64,000 nucleotides of DNA. Origin: Plastoroseomonas hellenica (GTDB taxonomy: Bacteria > Pseudomonadota > Alphaproteobacteria > Acetobacterales > Acetobacteraceae). Location: contig NZ_JAAGBB010000023.1 in NCBI RefSeq assembly GCF_018129085.1, forward strand, positions 1 to 64,000, given 5' to 3'. A model generated the notes under the pieces. That model made no database searches. It was not told the DNA's origin and saw only the letters and a program-made list of their open reading frames with translations. The translations under genes and the position numbers were made by a program. Below are positions 24,913-33,535 of this stretch, piece by piece; within the stretch, counting starts at the first letter, position 1, and each line of letters begins with the position of its first letter.

Positions 24913-27900
24913 TCCGCCGGCCGGGCGGCGGCCCTTCGCCGTGGCCCCGGATGAAGGCGAGCGCCTCCTCGGCCGGGCATGGCCGGCCGATCAGATAGCC
25001 CTGCACCTCGGTGCAGCCGCAATGGCGGATGGTCGCGAGCTGCTCGGGCGTCTCGACGCCCTCGGCCGTCGTCTCGATGGCGAGGCTGGCACCGAGATCG
25101 GCGATCGCGCGGATGATCGCGGCATTGTCCTTGTTGCGGTCGAGATCGGCGATGAAGGAGCGGTCGATCTTGATCTTGTCGAAGGGAAAGGACCGCAGGT
25201 AGCTGAGCGAGGAGTAGCCGACGCCGAAATCATCCATGGCGATGCGGATGCCAAGCGCACGCAGATCGTGCAGCTCCGCGGTGGTCGCCTCGTCATTGCC
25301 CAGGAGGACGGCCTCGGTGATCTCGAGCTCGAGGCGGCCTGGCGCCAGGCCGGCGGCGTCCAGTGCGGCCTTCACCATGTCGGCGAAGCCGCGGCCGCGG
25401 AGCTGGACCGGCGACAGGTTGACCGAAATCCGGATCGCCTCGGGCCAGCGCGCGGCCTCCCTGAAGGCCTGGTGCAGCACCCATTCGCCGATCGGCAGGA
25501 TCAGGCCGGTCTCCTCGGCAACCGGGATGAACTGTGCCGGCGGCACCGGCCCGCGCCGCGGATGCGACCAGCGCAGCAGCGCTTCGAAGCCGGTCAATGC
25601 CTGGTTCGAGGCACGCACCTGTGGCTGGAAGACCAGATGGAACTCGCCGGCGGGCAGGGCCTGGCGCAGGTCGAGCTCCAGCGCGCGGCGCGCCTCGACG
25701 CGGGCGCTCATGTCCGGATCGAAGAAGCGGTAGGCGCCGCGCCCTTCGGACTTCGCCTTGTAGAGCGCGAGGTCGGCGCATTTCATCAGATGGTCGGCGG
25801 TGCTGCCGTCGGCGGGCGCCATGGCGATGCCGATGCTGAGCCCGGTGCTGACCTCGTGCCCGTCGATCATGAAGGATGCGTCCATGACGCGCACCATGCG
25901 CTCGGCCAGGGCCTCGACCGCCTGGGAATGCGTCGCGGACAGCAGGATGGCGAATTCGTCGCCGCCGAGCCGGGCGATGGTGCCTTCCGGCCCGATCGCC
26001 GCGTTGAGTCGGTCCGAGACCGCGCGGAGCAGCTTGTCGCCGACGGGGTGGCCGAGCGTGTCGTTGATCGCCTTGAAGCGATCGAGGTCGAGGCAGAGCA
26101 CGGCCATCGGCTCGCCGGTCGCCATCGCCTGGGTCAGCCCCTCGGCCATCCTGTCGCGGAACAGCGTGCGGTTCGGCAGATTGGTCAGGGCGTCGTGATG
26201 CGCCATGTGCGCGATGCGCTGCTCCGCCCTGCGGCGCAGCGTGACGTCCTCATGCATGACCACCCAGCCGCCATGCGCCATGGTCTCGTAGACGATCTCG
26301 ATGGTGCGGCCATCCGGGAGCTCGCGATAGGTGATGCGCTCGCCGGCCTCGAGGTGCCGGATATAGCCCGCGACGATGGCGTCAGGATCCACCCCGACAT
26401 AGTTGCCGAGCGCGATGCTGTGCGCGACGATGTCACGCATGGCGGCGCCGGGCTTCACCACCTCCGGCGACAGGCCGTAGAGGTCGAGATAGCGCCTGTT
26501 GCAGACGAGGAGGTTCAGATCCTCGTCGAACATGGCCAGCCCATGGGCCATGTTGTTCAGCGCCGCGTCGAAGCGGCGATGCTGCTCGTGCAACGCTTCG
26601 TCCGCGCGCTCCTGCTCGGTGACGTCCTCATGGATGGCGACCCAGCCGCCATGCTCCATCGGTTCGTAGGTCGCCTTGAAGATGCGATCGTGCACGAAGC
26701 GGCGATAGGAGACCGGCTGCGCCGGCCGCAGGCCGGCGCGCAGGCGGGCGACACGCAGTTCGGCTGAATCCGCACCGAGATTCCCGAGCGTCGCGCTGTG
26801 CTCGAGGATCTCGCGCATGCTGGCGCCCGGCTTCACCACCTCGGGCGAGAGGCCGTACATGTCGAGATAGCGCCTGTTGCAGACGAGGAGGTTCAGCGCC
26901 TCGTCGAACATGGCCAGTCCCAGGATCAGGTTGTTGAGGGCGGCGTCGAAGCGGCGATGCTGCTCGCGCAGCTCCCTGGCCGCGCGCTCCTGCTCGGTGA
27001 TGTCCTCATGGACGGCGACCCAGCCGCCATGCGGCATCGGCTCGTAAAGGAGTTTGATGACGCGGTCGCGAAGGACGCGCTGGAAGGAGACCGGCCTCCC
27101 CGGGCGCAGGCGGGCGCGCAGCTCCGCCAGACGATCGTCGACGGAGAGGTGATGGGGGTTGCCGAGCCCGACGCTGTATTCGACCAGATCGCGCACGCCG
27201 ATCCCCGGCTTCACGACGTCCGGCGAGAAGCCGTAGTGTTCGAGGTACCGCTTGTTGCAGACGATGAGATTCAGGTCCTCGTCGAACATGACCAGGCCGT
27301 GGGTCATGTTGTTGAGGGCGGCATCGAAGCGGCGATGCTGCTCGTGGAGCTCAGACGCGACGGCCCCGCGCGCGGCCTCCATGCGGCGAAGCTCGGTCAC
27401 GTCTTCGAAGGTGCCGACCGAGCCGCCGTCCGGCATCGGTGACAGAAGCGCCCGGACCGTCCGGCCGTCGCCGAGGACATAGTCGTAGGTGCTGGGTTCG
27501 CCTCGCGACAGCGCTGCCAGGCGACGGCGCATCAGCTCATCGGCGGTCCTTCCCGGATAGTTGCCGATGGCGATACCGTGCTCGAAGACCTCGCGCAGCG
27601 TGATGCCGGGCTTCACCACCGCCGGGTCGGCGCGGAAGATACTGGCATAGAGCGCGTTGCAGACGATCAGGCGATCCTCGGCATCGAACATGCTGAAGCC
27701 CTGCGACATGCTGTCGAGGGCGGCGTCGAAGCGACGCTGCTGTTCGCGCAGATCCTCCGCCACCTGCTCGCGTTCGGTGATGTCCTCGTTGGTGACGACC
27801 CATCCACCACCGCTCATCGGACGATTGCGGGTGAGCACAAAGCGGCCATCGGCCAAGTGGCGGACGTAGTCGGCGTCGCTGCCTGCCAGCAGCCTGGCGC

Positions 27901-28561
27901 GCACATCCTGATAGAGCTGCCCGGCCGTGCGACCAGGGGGCAGGCCGCGCTCGAAGTAGTTTTGGACCACGCCGAACAGGGAGATTCCGGGCCTTACCAC
28001 GGCCGGATCGAGACCCAGGCAATCGAGGTACTGCCGGTTGCACACGACCAGACGCTCATCGCCATCGTAGATGGCGAGGCCATGCGACATGCTGTCGAGC
28101 GCCAGGCGAAAGCGCGCGACCTGCTCGTTCAACTCCAGGTCCAGCCGATGCTGTTCGGTGACATCCTCGAAGATCGCGACCCAGCCGCCATCCGCGGTCG
28201 GCCGATAGCTGGCCGTGACGATGCGGCCATTGGCGAGCGACTGGCGTTCGCTGAAGGCGGCGCCAAGGGCGATCTGGCCGGCGCGGCGGCGCCAGGCTTC
28301 GTCGGCCGACTGGCCAGGAAAATTGCCGAGCTCGACGCCGTGGCGCAGCAGGTCGTGCAGCGGCAGGCCGACGCGGACCACGGCGCGCGAGAAGCCGAGG
28401 AGATCGAGCAGGCGCTGGTTGAACAGTGCGATGCGGAGATCGGCGTCGAAGACGCAGAGGCCATGGGCGACGGCGTCGAGAGCGGTCTCATAGAGTTCGA
28501 GCGGCGTCCGGTGTGGCCTGCCACGCTCAGGATCCACCTGGTCCCCCTCGGTATCCGCCAT
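24896..28561 (-). CDS. Six-PAS diguanylate cyclase/phosphodiesterase (GGDEF-EAL)
   Basis: A 1221-residue cytoplasmic signalling protein without membrane segments. Six consecutive PAS domains of the PAS-12 type, each ~126 residues, fill residues ~18-775. Each repeats a core such as FDAALNNMAHGLAMFDEDL, then LLVCNRRYLD, a VVKPG turn, and a closing GGWVAIHEDVTEQ. PAS 4-6 are the most alike. The GGDEF domain has LGGDEFAILL (~865). The EAL domain has FEALLRWSHPRRG (~992), ELEITEAVLL, DDFGVGYSSLSYL, KIDRSFI and TTAEGVET, so both active sites look intact. It should make and break cyclic di-GMP in response to signals sensed by the PAS array. The start at 28561 has GGAG upstream; a longer frame adds 68 low-complexity residues. 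Confidence 0.9.
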   Translation of the reverse strand: MADTEGDQVDPERGRPHRTPLELYETALDAVAHGLCVFDADLRIALFNQRLLDLLGFSRAVVRVGLPLHDLLRHGVELGNFPGQSADEAWRRRAGQIALGAAFSERQSLANGRIVTASYRPTADGGWVAIFEDVTEQHRLDLELNEQVARFRLALDSMSHGLAIYDGDERLVVCNRQYLDCLGLDPAVVRPGISLFGVVQNYFERGLPPGRTAGQLYQDVRARLLAGSDADYVRHLADGRFVLTRNRPMSGGGWVVTNEDITEREQVAEDLREQQRRFDAALDSMSQGFSMFDAEDRLIVCNALYASIFRADPAVVKPGITLREVFEHGIAIGNYPGRTADELMRRRLAALSRGEPSTYDYVLGDGRTVRALLSPMPDGGSVGTFEDVTELRRMEAARGAVASELHEQHRRFDAALNNMTHGLVMFDEDLNLIVCNKRYLEHYGFSPDVVKPGIGVRDLVEYSVGLGNPHHLSVDDRLAELRARLRPGRPVSFQRVLRDRVIKLLYEPMPHGGWVAVHEDITEQERAARELREQHRRFDAALNNLILGLAMFDEALNLLVCNRRYLDMYGLSPEVVKPGASMREILEHSATLGNLGADSAELRVARLRAGLRPAQPVSYRRFVHDRIFKATYEPMEHGGWVAIHEDVTEQERADEALHEQHRRFDAALNNMAHGLAMFDEDLNLLVCNRRYLDLYGLSPEVVKPGAAMRDIVAHSIALGNYVGVDPDAIVAGYIRHLEAGERITYRELPDGRTIEIVYETMAHGGWVVMHEDVTLRRRAEQRIAHMAHHDALTNLPNRTLFRDRMAEGLTQAMATGEPMAVLCLDLDRFKAINDTLGHPVGDKLLRAVSDRLNAAIGPEGTIARLGGDEFAILLSATHSQAVEALAERMVRVMDASFMIDGHEVSTGLSIGIAMAPADGSTADHLMKCADLALYKAKSEGRGAYRFFDPDMSARVEARRALELDLRQALPAGEFHLVFQPQVRASNQALTGFEALLRWSHPRRGPVPPAQFIPVAEETGLILPIGEWVLHQAFREAARWPEAIRISVNLSPVQLRGRGFADMVKAALDAAGLAPGRLELEITEAVLLGNDEATTAELHDLRALGIRIAMDDFGVGYSSLSYLRSFPFDKIKIDRSFIADLDRNKDNAAIIRAIADLGASLAIETTAEGVETPEQLATIRHCGCTEVQGYLIGRPCPAEEALAFIRGHGEGPPPGRRIIRVA

Positions 28562-28920
28562 CCGCCACTCCGATCGCCTGCCGCCGTTCCGTTGGCGTCC
28601 TTCGCGGCCATCCTGGCCTATGCGTGCATCGCCGCCGCGCCCGGCAAGTCGAACGCCTCCCGTCCGCGTCGGGATCCGGCGCATCGTCCTTCCTGTTCCG
28701 GAAAGAAACAAGCGCCCTGCGGGATCGGCCATGGCGGCCCCGGTGGACTTCCCTCGGGAGGCCATGCCTCACCGGAGAAACTGCGGCCAATCCTCTAACC
28801 CGGGGGTTAAGCGGGCCGAGGGGCCAGGCTGGAACGGCCCGGCACCGGCCCCCGGTATACATCACGCTGCGAGTCGGGTCGGTGAAGGGGAGGGCGGGCG
28901 GCATGCCCCTTCCCGCCGGC
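28562..28920. other. Intergenic region (359 nt) between GGDEF-EAL and the lipid-transport operon
   Basis: No credible gene. It contains the promoter of the minus-strand GGDEF-EAL gene and the 3' end of the PqiC-like operon. TAACCC-GGG-GGTTA near 28797-28810 and a GC-rich imperfect stem around 28895-28920 are candidate terminators for that operon; neither has a T-run. Confidence 0.4.
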
Positions 28921-29556
28921 TCATCCCCGGCGCGAAGCCGACCCCGGGGTGGTCCGCCTGACCCCGTCCGCGATCCGGCCGGCGAGATCCTCGATCAGGC
29001 GGGTCATCGCGGCCACCACCTCCGCATCCCCCTGGCCCGCCAGCGGCGCGGTGAGGGACACGCTCTCACCCGCCAGCGTGTCGCGCGCGGCGCCATCCAG
29101 CACGCGCCAGCGCCCGACCAGCACGACGACCCCGTTGCTGCGCGGCTCGAAGCTCTGGATCTCGGCCAGGACCTGGCGCGCCGGCCGCTCCGCCGGCACC
29201 GTGGTGGCGACCACGAGGCCCGGCAGGCGCCGGGTGAGCTCCGCCGCCATGGCCCGGGTGACGCCGGCCGAGAGCCGCTCCGCCCAACGGCCGGTCGTGC
29301 TCGGCGCCACGACATTGCCGTCGCGGCGGAGCTGGATGTCGGAGGTGTCGAGATAATCCGGCACGAGCACCGGCTTCACCTCCACGACCGGCCGTCCGGC
29401 CAGCGGCACCGTGGCGCTGCTGTCCGACGCCGGCGTGCCGAGCACATAGGTCACCGGCGGCGGGCCGGAGGAGCAGGCGGCGAGTGTGACGCCCGCCGCG
29501 CCCAGCATCGCCAGCGTCACCGCGCGCCGTCCCGGCCGCATCGCGATCGCCCTCAT
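28921..29556 (-). CDS. PqiC/MlaB-associated ABC-type transport auxiliary lipoprotein
   Basis: A 211-residue lipoprotein. The signal peptide (MRPGRRAVTLAMLGAAG...) ends in a lipobox VTLAAC, so the mature chain starts at Cys. The mature part matches the PqiC-like auxiliary lipoprotein family (VTYVLGTPA, VVEVKPVLVPDYLD, then RRDGNVV). It probably sits at the outer membrane's inner leaflet and links the MCE protein to the membrane for lipid traffic. Last gene of the TetR-MlaE-MlaF-MlaD operon, overlapping the MCE gene by 4 nt (ATGA). Confidence 0.85.
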   Translation of the reverse strand: MRAIAMRPGRRAVTLAMLGAAGVTLAACSSGPPPVTYVLGTPASDSSATVPLAGRPVVEVKPVLVPDYLDTSDIQLRRDGNVVAPSTTGRWAERLSAGVTRAMAAELTRRLPGLVVATTVPAERPARQVLAEIQSFEPRSNGVVVLVGRWRVLDGAARDTLAGESVSLTAPLAGQGDAEVVAAMTRLIEDLAGRIADGVRRTTPGSASRRG

Positions 29557-30515
29557 CGTGCATCCCTCCCTCTCAGGATTGCGCTCGGGTCGCGTTCGAC
29601 CGTGCGTGCGAAGCCGCGCAGCGAACTGGCGGTGGCGGCGAGGTCGCGGATCGCCGCCTCCAGATCGCCGCGGAACGCCGAGCGCGGCGTCGTCAGGCTG
29701 TTCAGCGACGTGATCATCGTATCAGCCTGGCGCGCCGCCCGGTCCGCGGCGCCGAGCACCCGGGCAAGCTCCTCGCCGCGCGCGCCGAGTTGCTGCCGGG
29801 CATCGGCCATCAGGCCGTCGATCTCCTGCAGGCTGCGCGACGCATCGGCCTGCAGCCGGGCGATTGCCTGGCCGGAGGTGTCGAGCGTGCGGTCGGCGGA
29901 ATCGGCGACCCGCCTGACGCTGTCCAGCACGGGGCCGAGGTCCCGGTCGAGCCGGTTCGCGAGCTGCTCGATCGCGGCCAGCGCCCGCTGCCCGGTCTGC
30001 ACCGCGTCTCGCACCGGCACATCGGCCAGCGTGTCGCGCAGGCGGTCCAGGTCCGAGGGGATGGCCGGGATCTGTGGCAGGCCGCCCGTATCCGCCACCT
30101 GCTCCGCCGGCGTGCCGGGTCGGAAATCGAGGTCGATGCGGAGTTGGCCGGTGACGAAGCTCTGCGAATTGAGCTGCGCCCGGAGTCCGGCGGCGACCAG
30201 CCGCTCCAGGCTGAGCTGTTCGCGCTGGACGCCGTCGAGCACGACCTGGCCTTCCTGCAGCTCGATGGTGACCGGGATCCGTGCATGGCCGTCGGCGGCG
30301 AGGTGCAGCGCCACGCGCTGCACCGAGCCGACGCGGACGCCGCGGAAGGTGACGGGCGCACCGATGTCGAGGCCCGCGACCGATCCTTCGAAGAAGACGA
30401 CGGCACGGGTCTTGGCTTCGAACACGCGCGCCCCCCCGAAAGACATGATGGCGATGACGACGAGCGCCAGCCCGCCGAGCACGAAGCCGCCGATGGCGGC
30501 GGGTCTGGCGGCCAT
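29553..30515 (-). CDS. MlaD/MCE family lipid-transport protein
   Basis: A 320-residue protein with one N-terminal membrane anchor (AIGGFVLGGLALVVIAIMSF) and a single MCE domain (~residues 40-120, including FFEGSVAGLDIGAPVTFRGV and GSVQRVAL). A long periplasmic helical region follows. It forms the periplasmic ring through which an Mla-type transporter moves phospholipids. Coupled with its neighbours: its ATG abuts the stop of the ATPase gene and its stop overlaps the lipoprotein gene. Substrate direction (import or export) cannot be read from sequence. Confidence 0.88.
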   Translation of the reverse strand: MAARPAAIGGFVLGGLALVVIAIMSFGGARVFEAKTRAVVFFEGSVAGLDIGAPVTFRGVRVGSVQRVALHLAADGHARIPVTIELQEGQVVLDGVQREQLSLERLVAAGLRAQLNSQSFVTGQLRIDLDFRPGTPAEQVADTGGLPQIPAIPSDLDRLRDTLADVPVRDAVQTGQRALAAIEQLANRLDRDLGPVLDSVRRVADSADRTLDTSGQAIARLQADASRSLQEIDGLMADARQQLGARGEELARVLGAADRAARQADTMITSLNSLTTPRSAFRGDLEAAIRDLAATASSLRGFARTVERDPSAILRGRDAR

Positions 30516-31307
30516 TCAGGCTTTCTCCTTCTGGTCGGTGGATCCGGGCCGCTCGCGCGCCATGAAGGCGCGTACGGTCGGGTGGTCGCAATGGTCGCGA
30601 AGATCCCGCGGCGAGCCATGCGCGATCGCCGTCCGCGTCTCGGCATCGAGGAAGACGCCATCATCGCAAATCGTGAAGAGGCTCGGCAGCTCATGGCTGA
30701 CGATGACGACCGTGGCGCCGAGCCCGTCGCGGAGTTCGAGGATCAGGTCGTCGAGCCGCTTCGAGGTGATGGGATCGAGCCCGGCGGAAGGCTCGTCGAA
30801 GAACAGGATGCCGGGATCGAGCGCCAACGCGCGCGCCAGGCCCGCGCGCTTGCGCATGCCGCCCGAGAGCTCGGAGGGCATGCGCTGCCCGGCGGCGCCC
30901 ATGCCGACCAGCGAGAGCTTCAGCCGCACCAGCGTGTCGATCGATGCGGCATCGAGGCTCGTGAACATCTGCAGCGGCAGCGCGACATTCTCGGCGACGG
31001 TCATCGAACTCCAGAGCGCGCCGTTCTGGAACAGCACGCCGAAGCGGCGCCCGATCTCGCTGCGGCGCGCGTCGTCGGCGGACCAATAGTCCTCGTCATC
31101 CACCAGCACGGTCCCGGCGGCCGGGCGCAGCAGGCCGACCATCGCCTTCAGCACCGTGCTCTTGCCGCAGCCGCTGCCGCCCATCACCGCGAAGATCGAT
31201 CCGTTGCGGACCGAGAAGCCGAGGTCGCGCTGGATGACCCGCTCGCCGAAGGCAAGCCGCAGCCCGTCGACACGCAGCCGGTCGTCATCCTTCTGATCCT
31301 GGGCCAT
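30516..31307 (-). CDS. ABC transporter ATP-binding protein (MlaF-type)
   Basis: A 263-residue ATPase. Walker A GGSGCGKSTVLKA, signature LSGGMRKRAGLARA, Walker B ILFFDEPSAGLDP and the H-loop SHELPS are all present. The form (LSGGM plus DEPSAGLDP) is typical of MlaF/Ttg2A rather than of importers. It energises the permease encoded 3 nt upstream. Cytoplasmic face of the inner membrane. Confidence 0.9.
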   Translation of the reverse strand: MAQDQKDDDRLRVDGLRLAFGERVIQRDLGFSVRNGSIFAVMGGSGCGKSTVLKAMVGLLRPAAGTVLVDDEDYWSADDARRSEIGRRFGVLFQNGALWSSMTVAENVALPLQMFTSLDAASIDTLVRLKLSLVGMGAAGQRMPSELSGGMRKRAGLARALALDPGILFFDEPSAGLDPITSKRLDDLILELRDGLGATVVIVSHELPSLFTICDDGVFLDAETRTAIAHGSPRDLRDHCDHPTVRAFMARERPGSTDQKEKA

Positions 31308-31310
31308 GCG

Positions 31311-32465
31311 TCAGAACTTCAGCGCATCGGCGCAGACGGCGAAGATCGCATCGAGCGCGATGACCCCGATGATGCCGGCGACCACCGCGCTGGTCGCGGC
31401 GCGGCCGACATCGGCGGCGCTGCGCCCTGCCTTCAGCCCGATATGGCAGCCGGCCAGCGCCACCAGCGCGCCGAAGGTGATGCTCTTGACCAAGCCGAAC
31501 AGGAACTGCTTGCCGGCGATCGCCTGCTGGGTCTCCACGAGATAGGCGGTGGCGGTGAGATCGAGCGTCGCCATGCCGACCACCAGCCCGCCGAACAATC
31601 CGATCGCGCAGGCATAGAGGTAGAGCAGCGGCATCATCAGCACCAACGCCAGGACCCGCGGCAGCACGAGGTAGTCGTTGGTCGGGATGCCGAGCGCCTG
31701 CAGCGCGTCGATCTCCTCATTGCCCTGCATGGTCGCGATATGTGCGGCATAGGCGCCGCCGGTGCGCCCGGCCATGACGATCGCCGTCATGACAGCCGCC
31801 ATCTCACGCACCATGGCGATACCGACGAGGTCGGCGACATAGATCTCCGCGCCGAAGCGGCGGAGCTGGACGGCGCCGACGAAGGCCAGGATGCCGCCGA
31901 CCAGGCCATTGACGATCGCGACGATGGCGAGCGCACCGGGCCCGGCTTCGCGGATGAGCTGCCAGACATCGGTCGCGCGCATCCGGGCCCGTCCGCCGAG
32001 TGCCGCGCCGCCGCGCAGCAGCGTCTCGCCGATCAGCGCGGCGACCGCGACCACCTCGGCCCAGGCGGCGATCGCCCGGTTGCCGACCAGCGTGAGGAAG
32101 CCGGTCCGCGGCGGGGTGGTGCCGGCGGCGGCCGCGCCACTCTCCGCCGCGAGGGTGAGCAGCCGGCGCGCGGCGTCGGGAAGGCCGGCCTCGTCCAGTT
32201 CCAGCCGCTGCGTGCCGGGTGCGGCGACGGCTTCGCGGAGCGCGCGCAGGAAGGCGACGAAGGCGCTGTCCCAACGGCCGAGGCCGCTGGCATCGAAGCG
32301 CAGCCGCGCCGCGCCATCGGCTTCGGCCAGCACCTGGCGCACCGCGGCGGCATCGCGCAGCCCGGTCTCGCGGGCGATCCAGTCGCCGGTCAGGCGCAGC
32401 TCGGCCTCCGGGCCGCGGCGTTCGAGCCGCCAGGCGGCGGGGAGGGGCGGGGCCGCAGCGGTCAT
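31311..32465 (-). CDS. MlaE-type permease with N-terminal STAS-like extension
   Basis: A 384-residue inner-membrane protein. The first ~130 residues are a STAS/MlaB-like domain (ELRLTGDWIA, then LRFDASGLGRWDSAFVAFL). The rest is the MlaE permease with five or so membrane segments and the family blocks GGILAFVGAVQLRRFGA, REMAAVMTAIVMAGRTGGAY and EIDALQALGI. Fusing the STAS regulator to the permease explains why no separate mlaB gene is present. Its start overlaps the TetR gene's stop by 4 nt (32462-32465), so regulator and transporter share one transcript. Confidence 0.9.
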   Translation of the reverse strand: MTAAAPPLPAAWRLERRGPEAELRLTGDWIARETGLRDAAAVRQVLAEADGAARLRFDASGLGRWDSAFVAFLRALREAVAAPGTQRLELDEAGLPDAARRLLTLAAESGAAAAGTTPPRTGFLTLVGNRAIAAWAEVVAVAALIGETLLRGGAALGGRARMRATDVWQLIREAGPGALAIVAIVNGLVGGILAFVGAVQLRRFGAEIYVADLVGIAMVREMAAVMTAIVMAGRTGGAYAAHIATMQGNEEIDALQALGIPTNDYLVLPRVLALVLMMPLLYLYACAIGLFGGLVVGMATLDLTATAYLVETQQAIAGKQFLFGLVKSITFGALVALAGCHIGLKAGRSAADVGRAATSAVVAGIIGVIALDAIFAVCADALKF

Positions 32466-33100
32466 CGGGCAGACTCCGTCGCAAGGGGGGCGGCACGCAG
32501 CGAGGCCAGGAAGGACCGCACTGTTTCGGCGCCTTCGACGGCGAGCCGGGCCTCCGAACCATGCAGCCAGATATGCAGCAGCCCGACCAGCAGCGCATGC
32601 AGCGCCAGCGCCGCCGCTTCCGGCCGCCAGGCCTGCGCGAGGGTGCCGGCCGCGGCGGCGCGTTCGAAGATCCGGATGAATTCGGCGCGCATGCTCTCAT
32701 CGGAACGTCGCTGCCGGTCGAGGGCGGGCGCCATGTCCCCGGTATACTCGCACCGTAGCAGCAGCACCGTGAGCATGCGGCGGAGCTCCGTATCGGCTTC
32801 GACCAGCGCCAGCGCCGCGACCAGGGCACGGGTCAGCGCGGCCAGCGGGTCGGGGCCGTCATAGGCGGCAACACCCGCCAGCACCTGATCGCTGAACAGC
32901 CGGGCCCGCCGGTCGATCGCCATGAAGAGATCGAGCTTGTTGCGGAAATGCCAATAGACGGCCCCGCGCGTGACGCCGGCGGCACGCGCCACCTCCTCGA
33001 GCGTTGCCCGTGCGACGCCGCGTTCGAGGAAGACCTGTATGGCGGCGCCCAACACCACCGCCTGGGTCTGCTCGGCCTCCTGCCTGGTGCGGCGCGCCAT
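32462..33100 (-). CDS. TetR/AcrR family regulator of the lipid-transport operon
   Basis: A 212-residue TetR regulator closest in style to AcrR/TtgR. N-terminal HTH: ATLEEVARAAGVTRGAVYWH, then FRNKLDLF; the GAVYWHFRNK block is the AcrR-type recognition helix. The C-terminal helical ligand domain is typical of drug or lipid sensors. The start at 33100 (MARRTRQEAEQTQ) matches AcrR-type N-termini. It is the first gene of the Mla-type operon, and 28 nt upstream lies a near-perfect AcrR box, so autorepression together with the transporter genes is very likely. Confidence 0.9.
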   Translation of the reverse strand: MARRTRQEAEQTQAVVLGAAIQVFLERGVARATLEEVARAAGVTRGAVYWHFRNKLDLFMAIDRRARLFSDQVLAGVAAYDGPDPLAALTRALVAALALVEADTELRRMLTVLLLRCEYTGDMAPALDRQRRSDESMRAEFIRIFERAAAAGTLAQAWRPEAAALALHALLVGLLHIWLHGSEARLAVEGAETVRSFLASLRAAPLATESAR

Positions 33101-33128
33101 CTCTGTCCGATTGGAATTCGCTTGGTCA

Positions 33129-33148
33129 CATACATTCACGAATGTATG
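33129..33148. promoter_or_regulatory. AcrR-type operator (TetR box)
   Basis: CATACATTC-AC-GAATGTATG, a perfect 9-2-9 inverted repeat, lies between the TetR gene (minus) and the 83-residue gene (plus). It closely resembles the known E. coli AcrR operator core, which reads ACATACATT...AATGTATG. It is placed to control transcription in both directions. Confidence 0.75.
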
Positions 33149-33192
33149 GTCGCAAGGCGGCGGAAGGCGGCTCGCGGTTTCGTGGGCCGGCG

Positions 33193-33218
33193 TTAGCGGA
33201 AAATTCAGGAATCCCCGG
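33193..33218 (+). promoter_or_regulatory. Upstream element shared by the two 83-residue paralogues (copy 1)
   Basis: TTAGCGGAAAATTCAGGA followed by ATCCCCGG, 34 nt before the start at 33253. The same pattern (TTAGCG, a few bases, ATTCAGG, then ATCCCCGG) precedes the paralogue at 40821-40845. Conservation outside coding DNA suggests a promoter or 5' leader element. Confidence 0.45.
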
Positions 33219-33252
33219 CGAGCGTCCACTCGCCGCAAAGCGGGTATGCCCG

Positions 33253-33504
33253 ATGGTACTGGACGTCTTCCGCAGTTCAGGTTCCGCGCTCGAGCGGGTT
33301 GGAACCTGTGACCTCCGTGCTTTCTCCGGCAGGTTCTTCGAGGTGCTGTACGAACCGGCCAATGTCGGCACCGGTCCGCGGCGGCCGGTCGAGGCGCATG
33401 CCTTCGCGGTCATCGACCTGCGCGACGAACATGGCGCGCGCACCGGCCTGCTGGCGCAGGACCAGGCGAACCCGAGCGTCCTGCCCGGCTGGCGCGCTGC
33501 GTAG
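33253..33504 (+). CDS. 83-residue protein of unknown function, paralogue 1
   Basis: Begins MVLDVFRSSGSALERVG and ends GLLAQDQANPSVLPGWRAA. I count 65 of 83 residues identical, without gaps, to the protein encoded at 40883-41134, and both have exactly 83 residues, which supports this start. No signal peptide or membrane segment; a compact alpha/beta protein is likely, with a conserved Cys at residue 19. No known family recognised. The gene diverges from the TetR-Mla operon across an AcrR-type operator, so it may belong to the same regulon. The ribosome site is weak. Confidence 0.75.
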   Translation: MVLDVFRSSGSALERVGTCDLRAFSGRFFEVLYEPANVGTGPRRPVEAHAFAVIDLRDEHGARTGLLAQDQANPSVLPGWRAA

Positions 33505-33535
33505 AGCGCCCCAAGGTTCGGACGCCGCGGCTCCT

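Noticed and set aside
24896-28561. Periodic near-identical blocks considered as DNA repeats
   Set aside because: They are explained by six tandem PAS domains in one reading frame.
28426-31089. Long plus-strand open frame opposite the lipid-transport genes
   Set aside because: Arginine/serine-rich translation with no motifs; a GC-rich shadow of the clear minus-strand MlaD/MlaF/PqiC genes.
29790-32864. 1024-codon plus-strand open frame
   Set aside because: Low-complexity His/Arg/Gln-rich translation antisense to MlaD, MlaF, MlaE and TetR, which carry unmistakable motifs.
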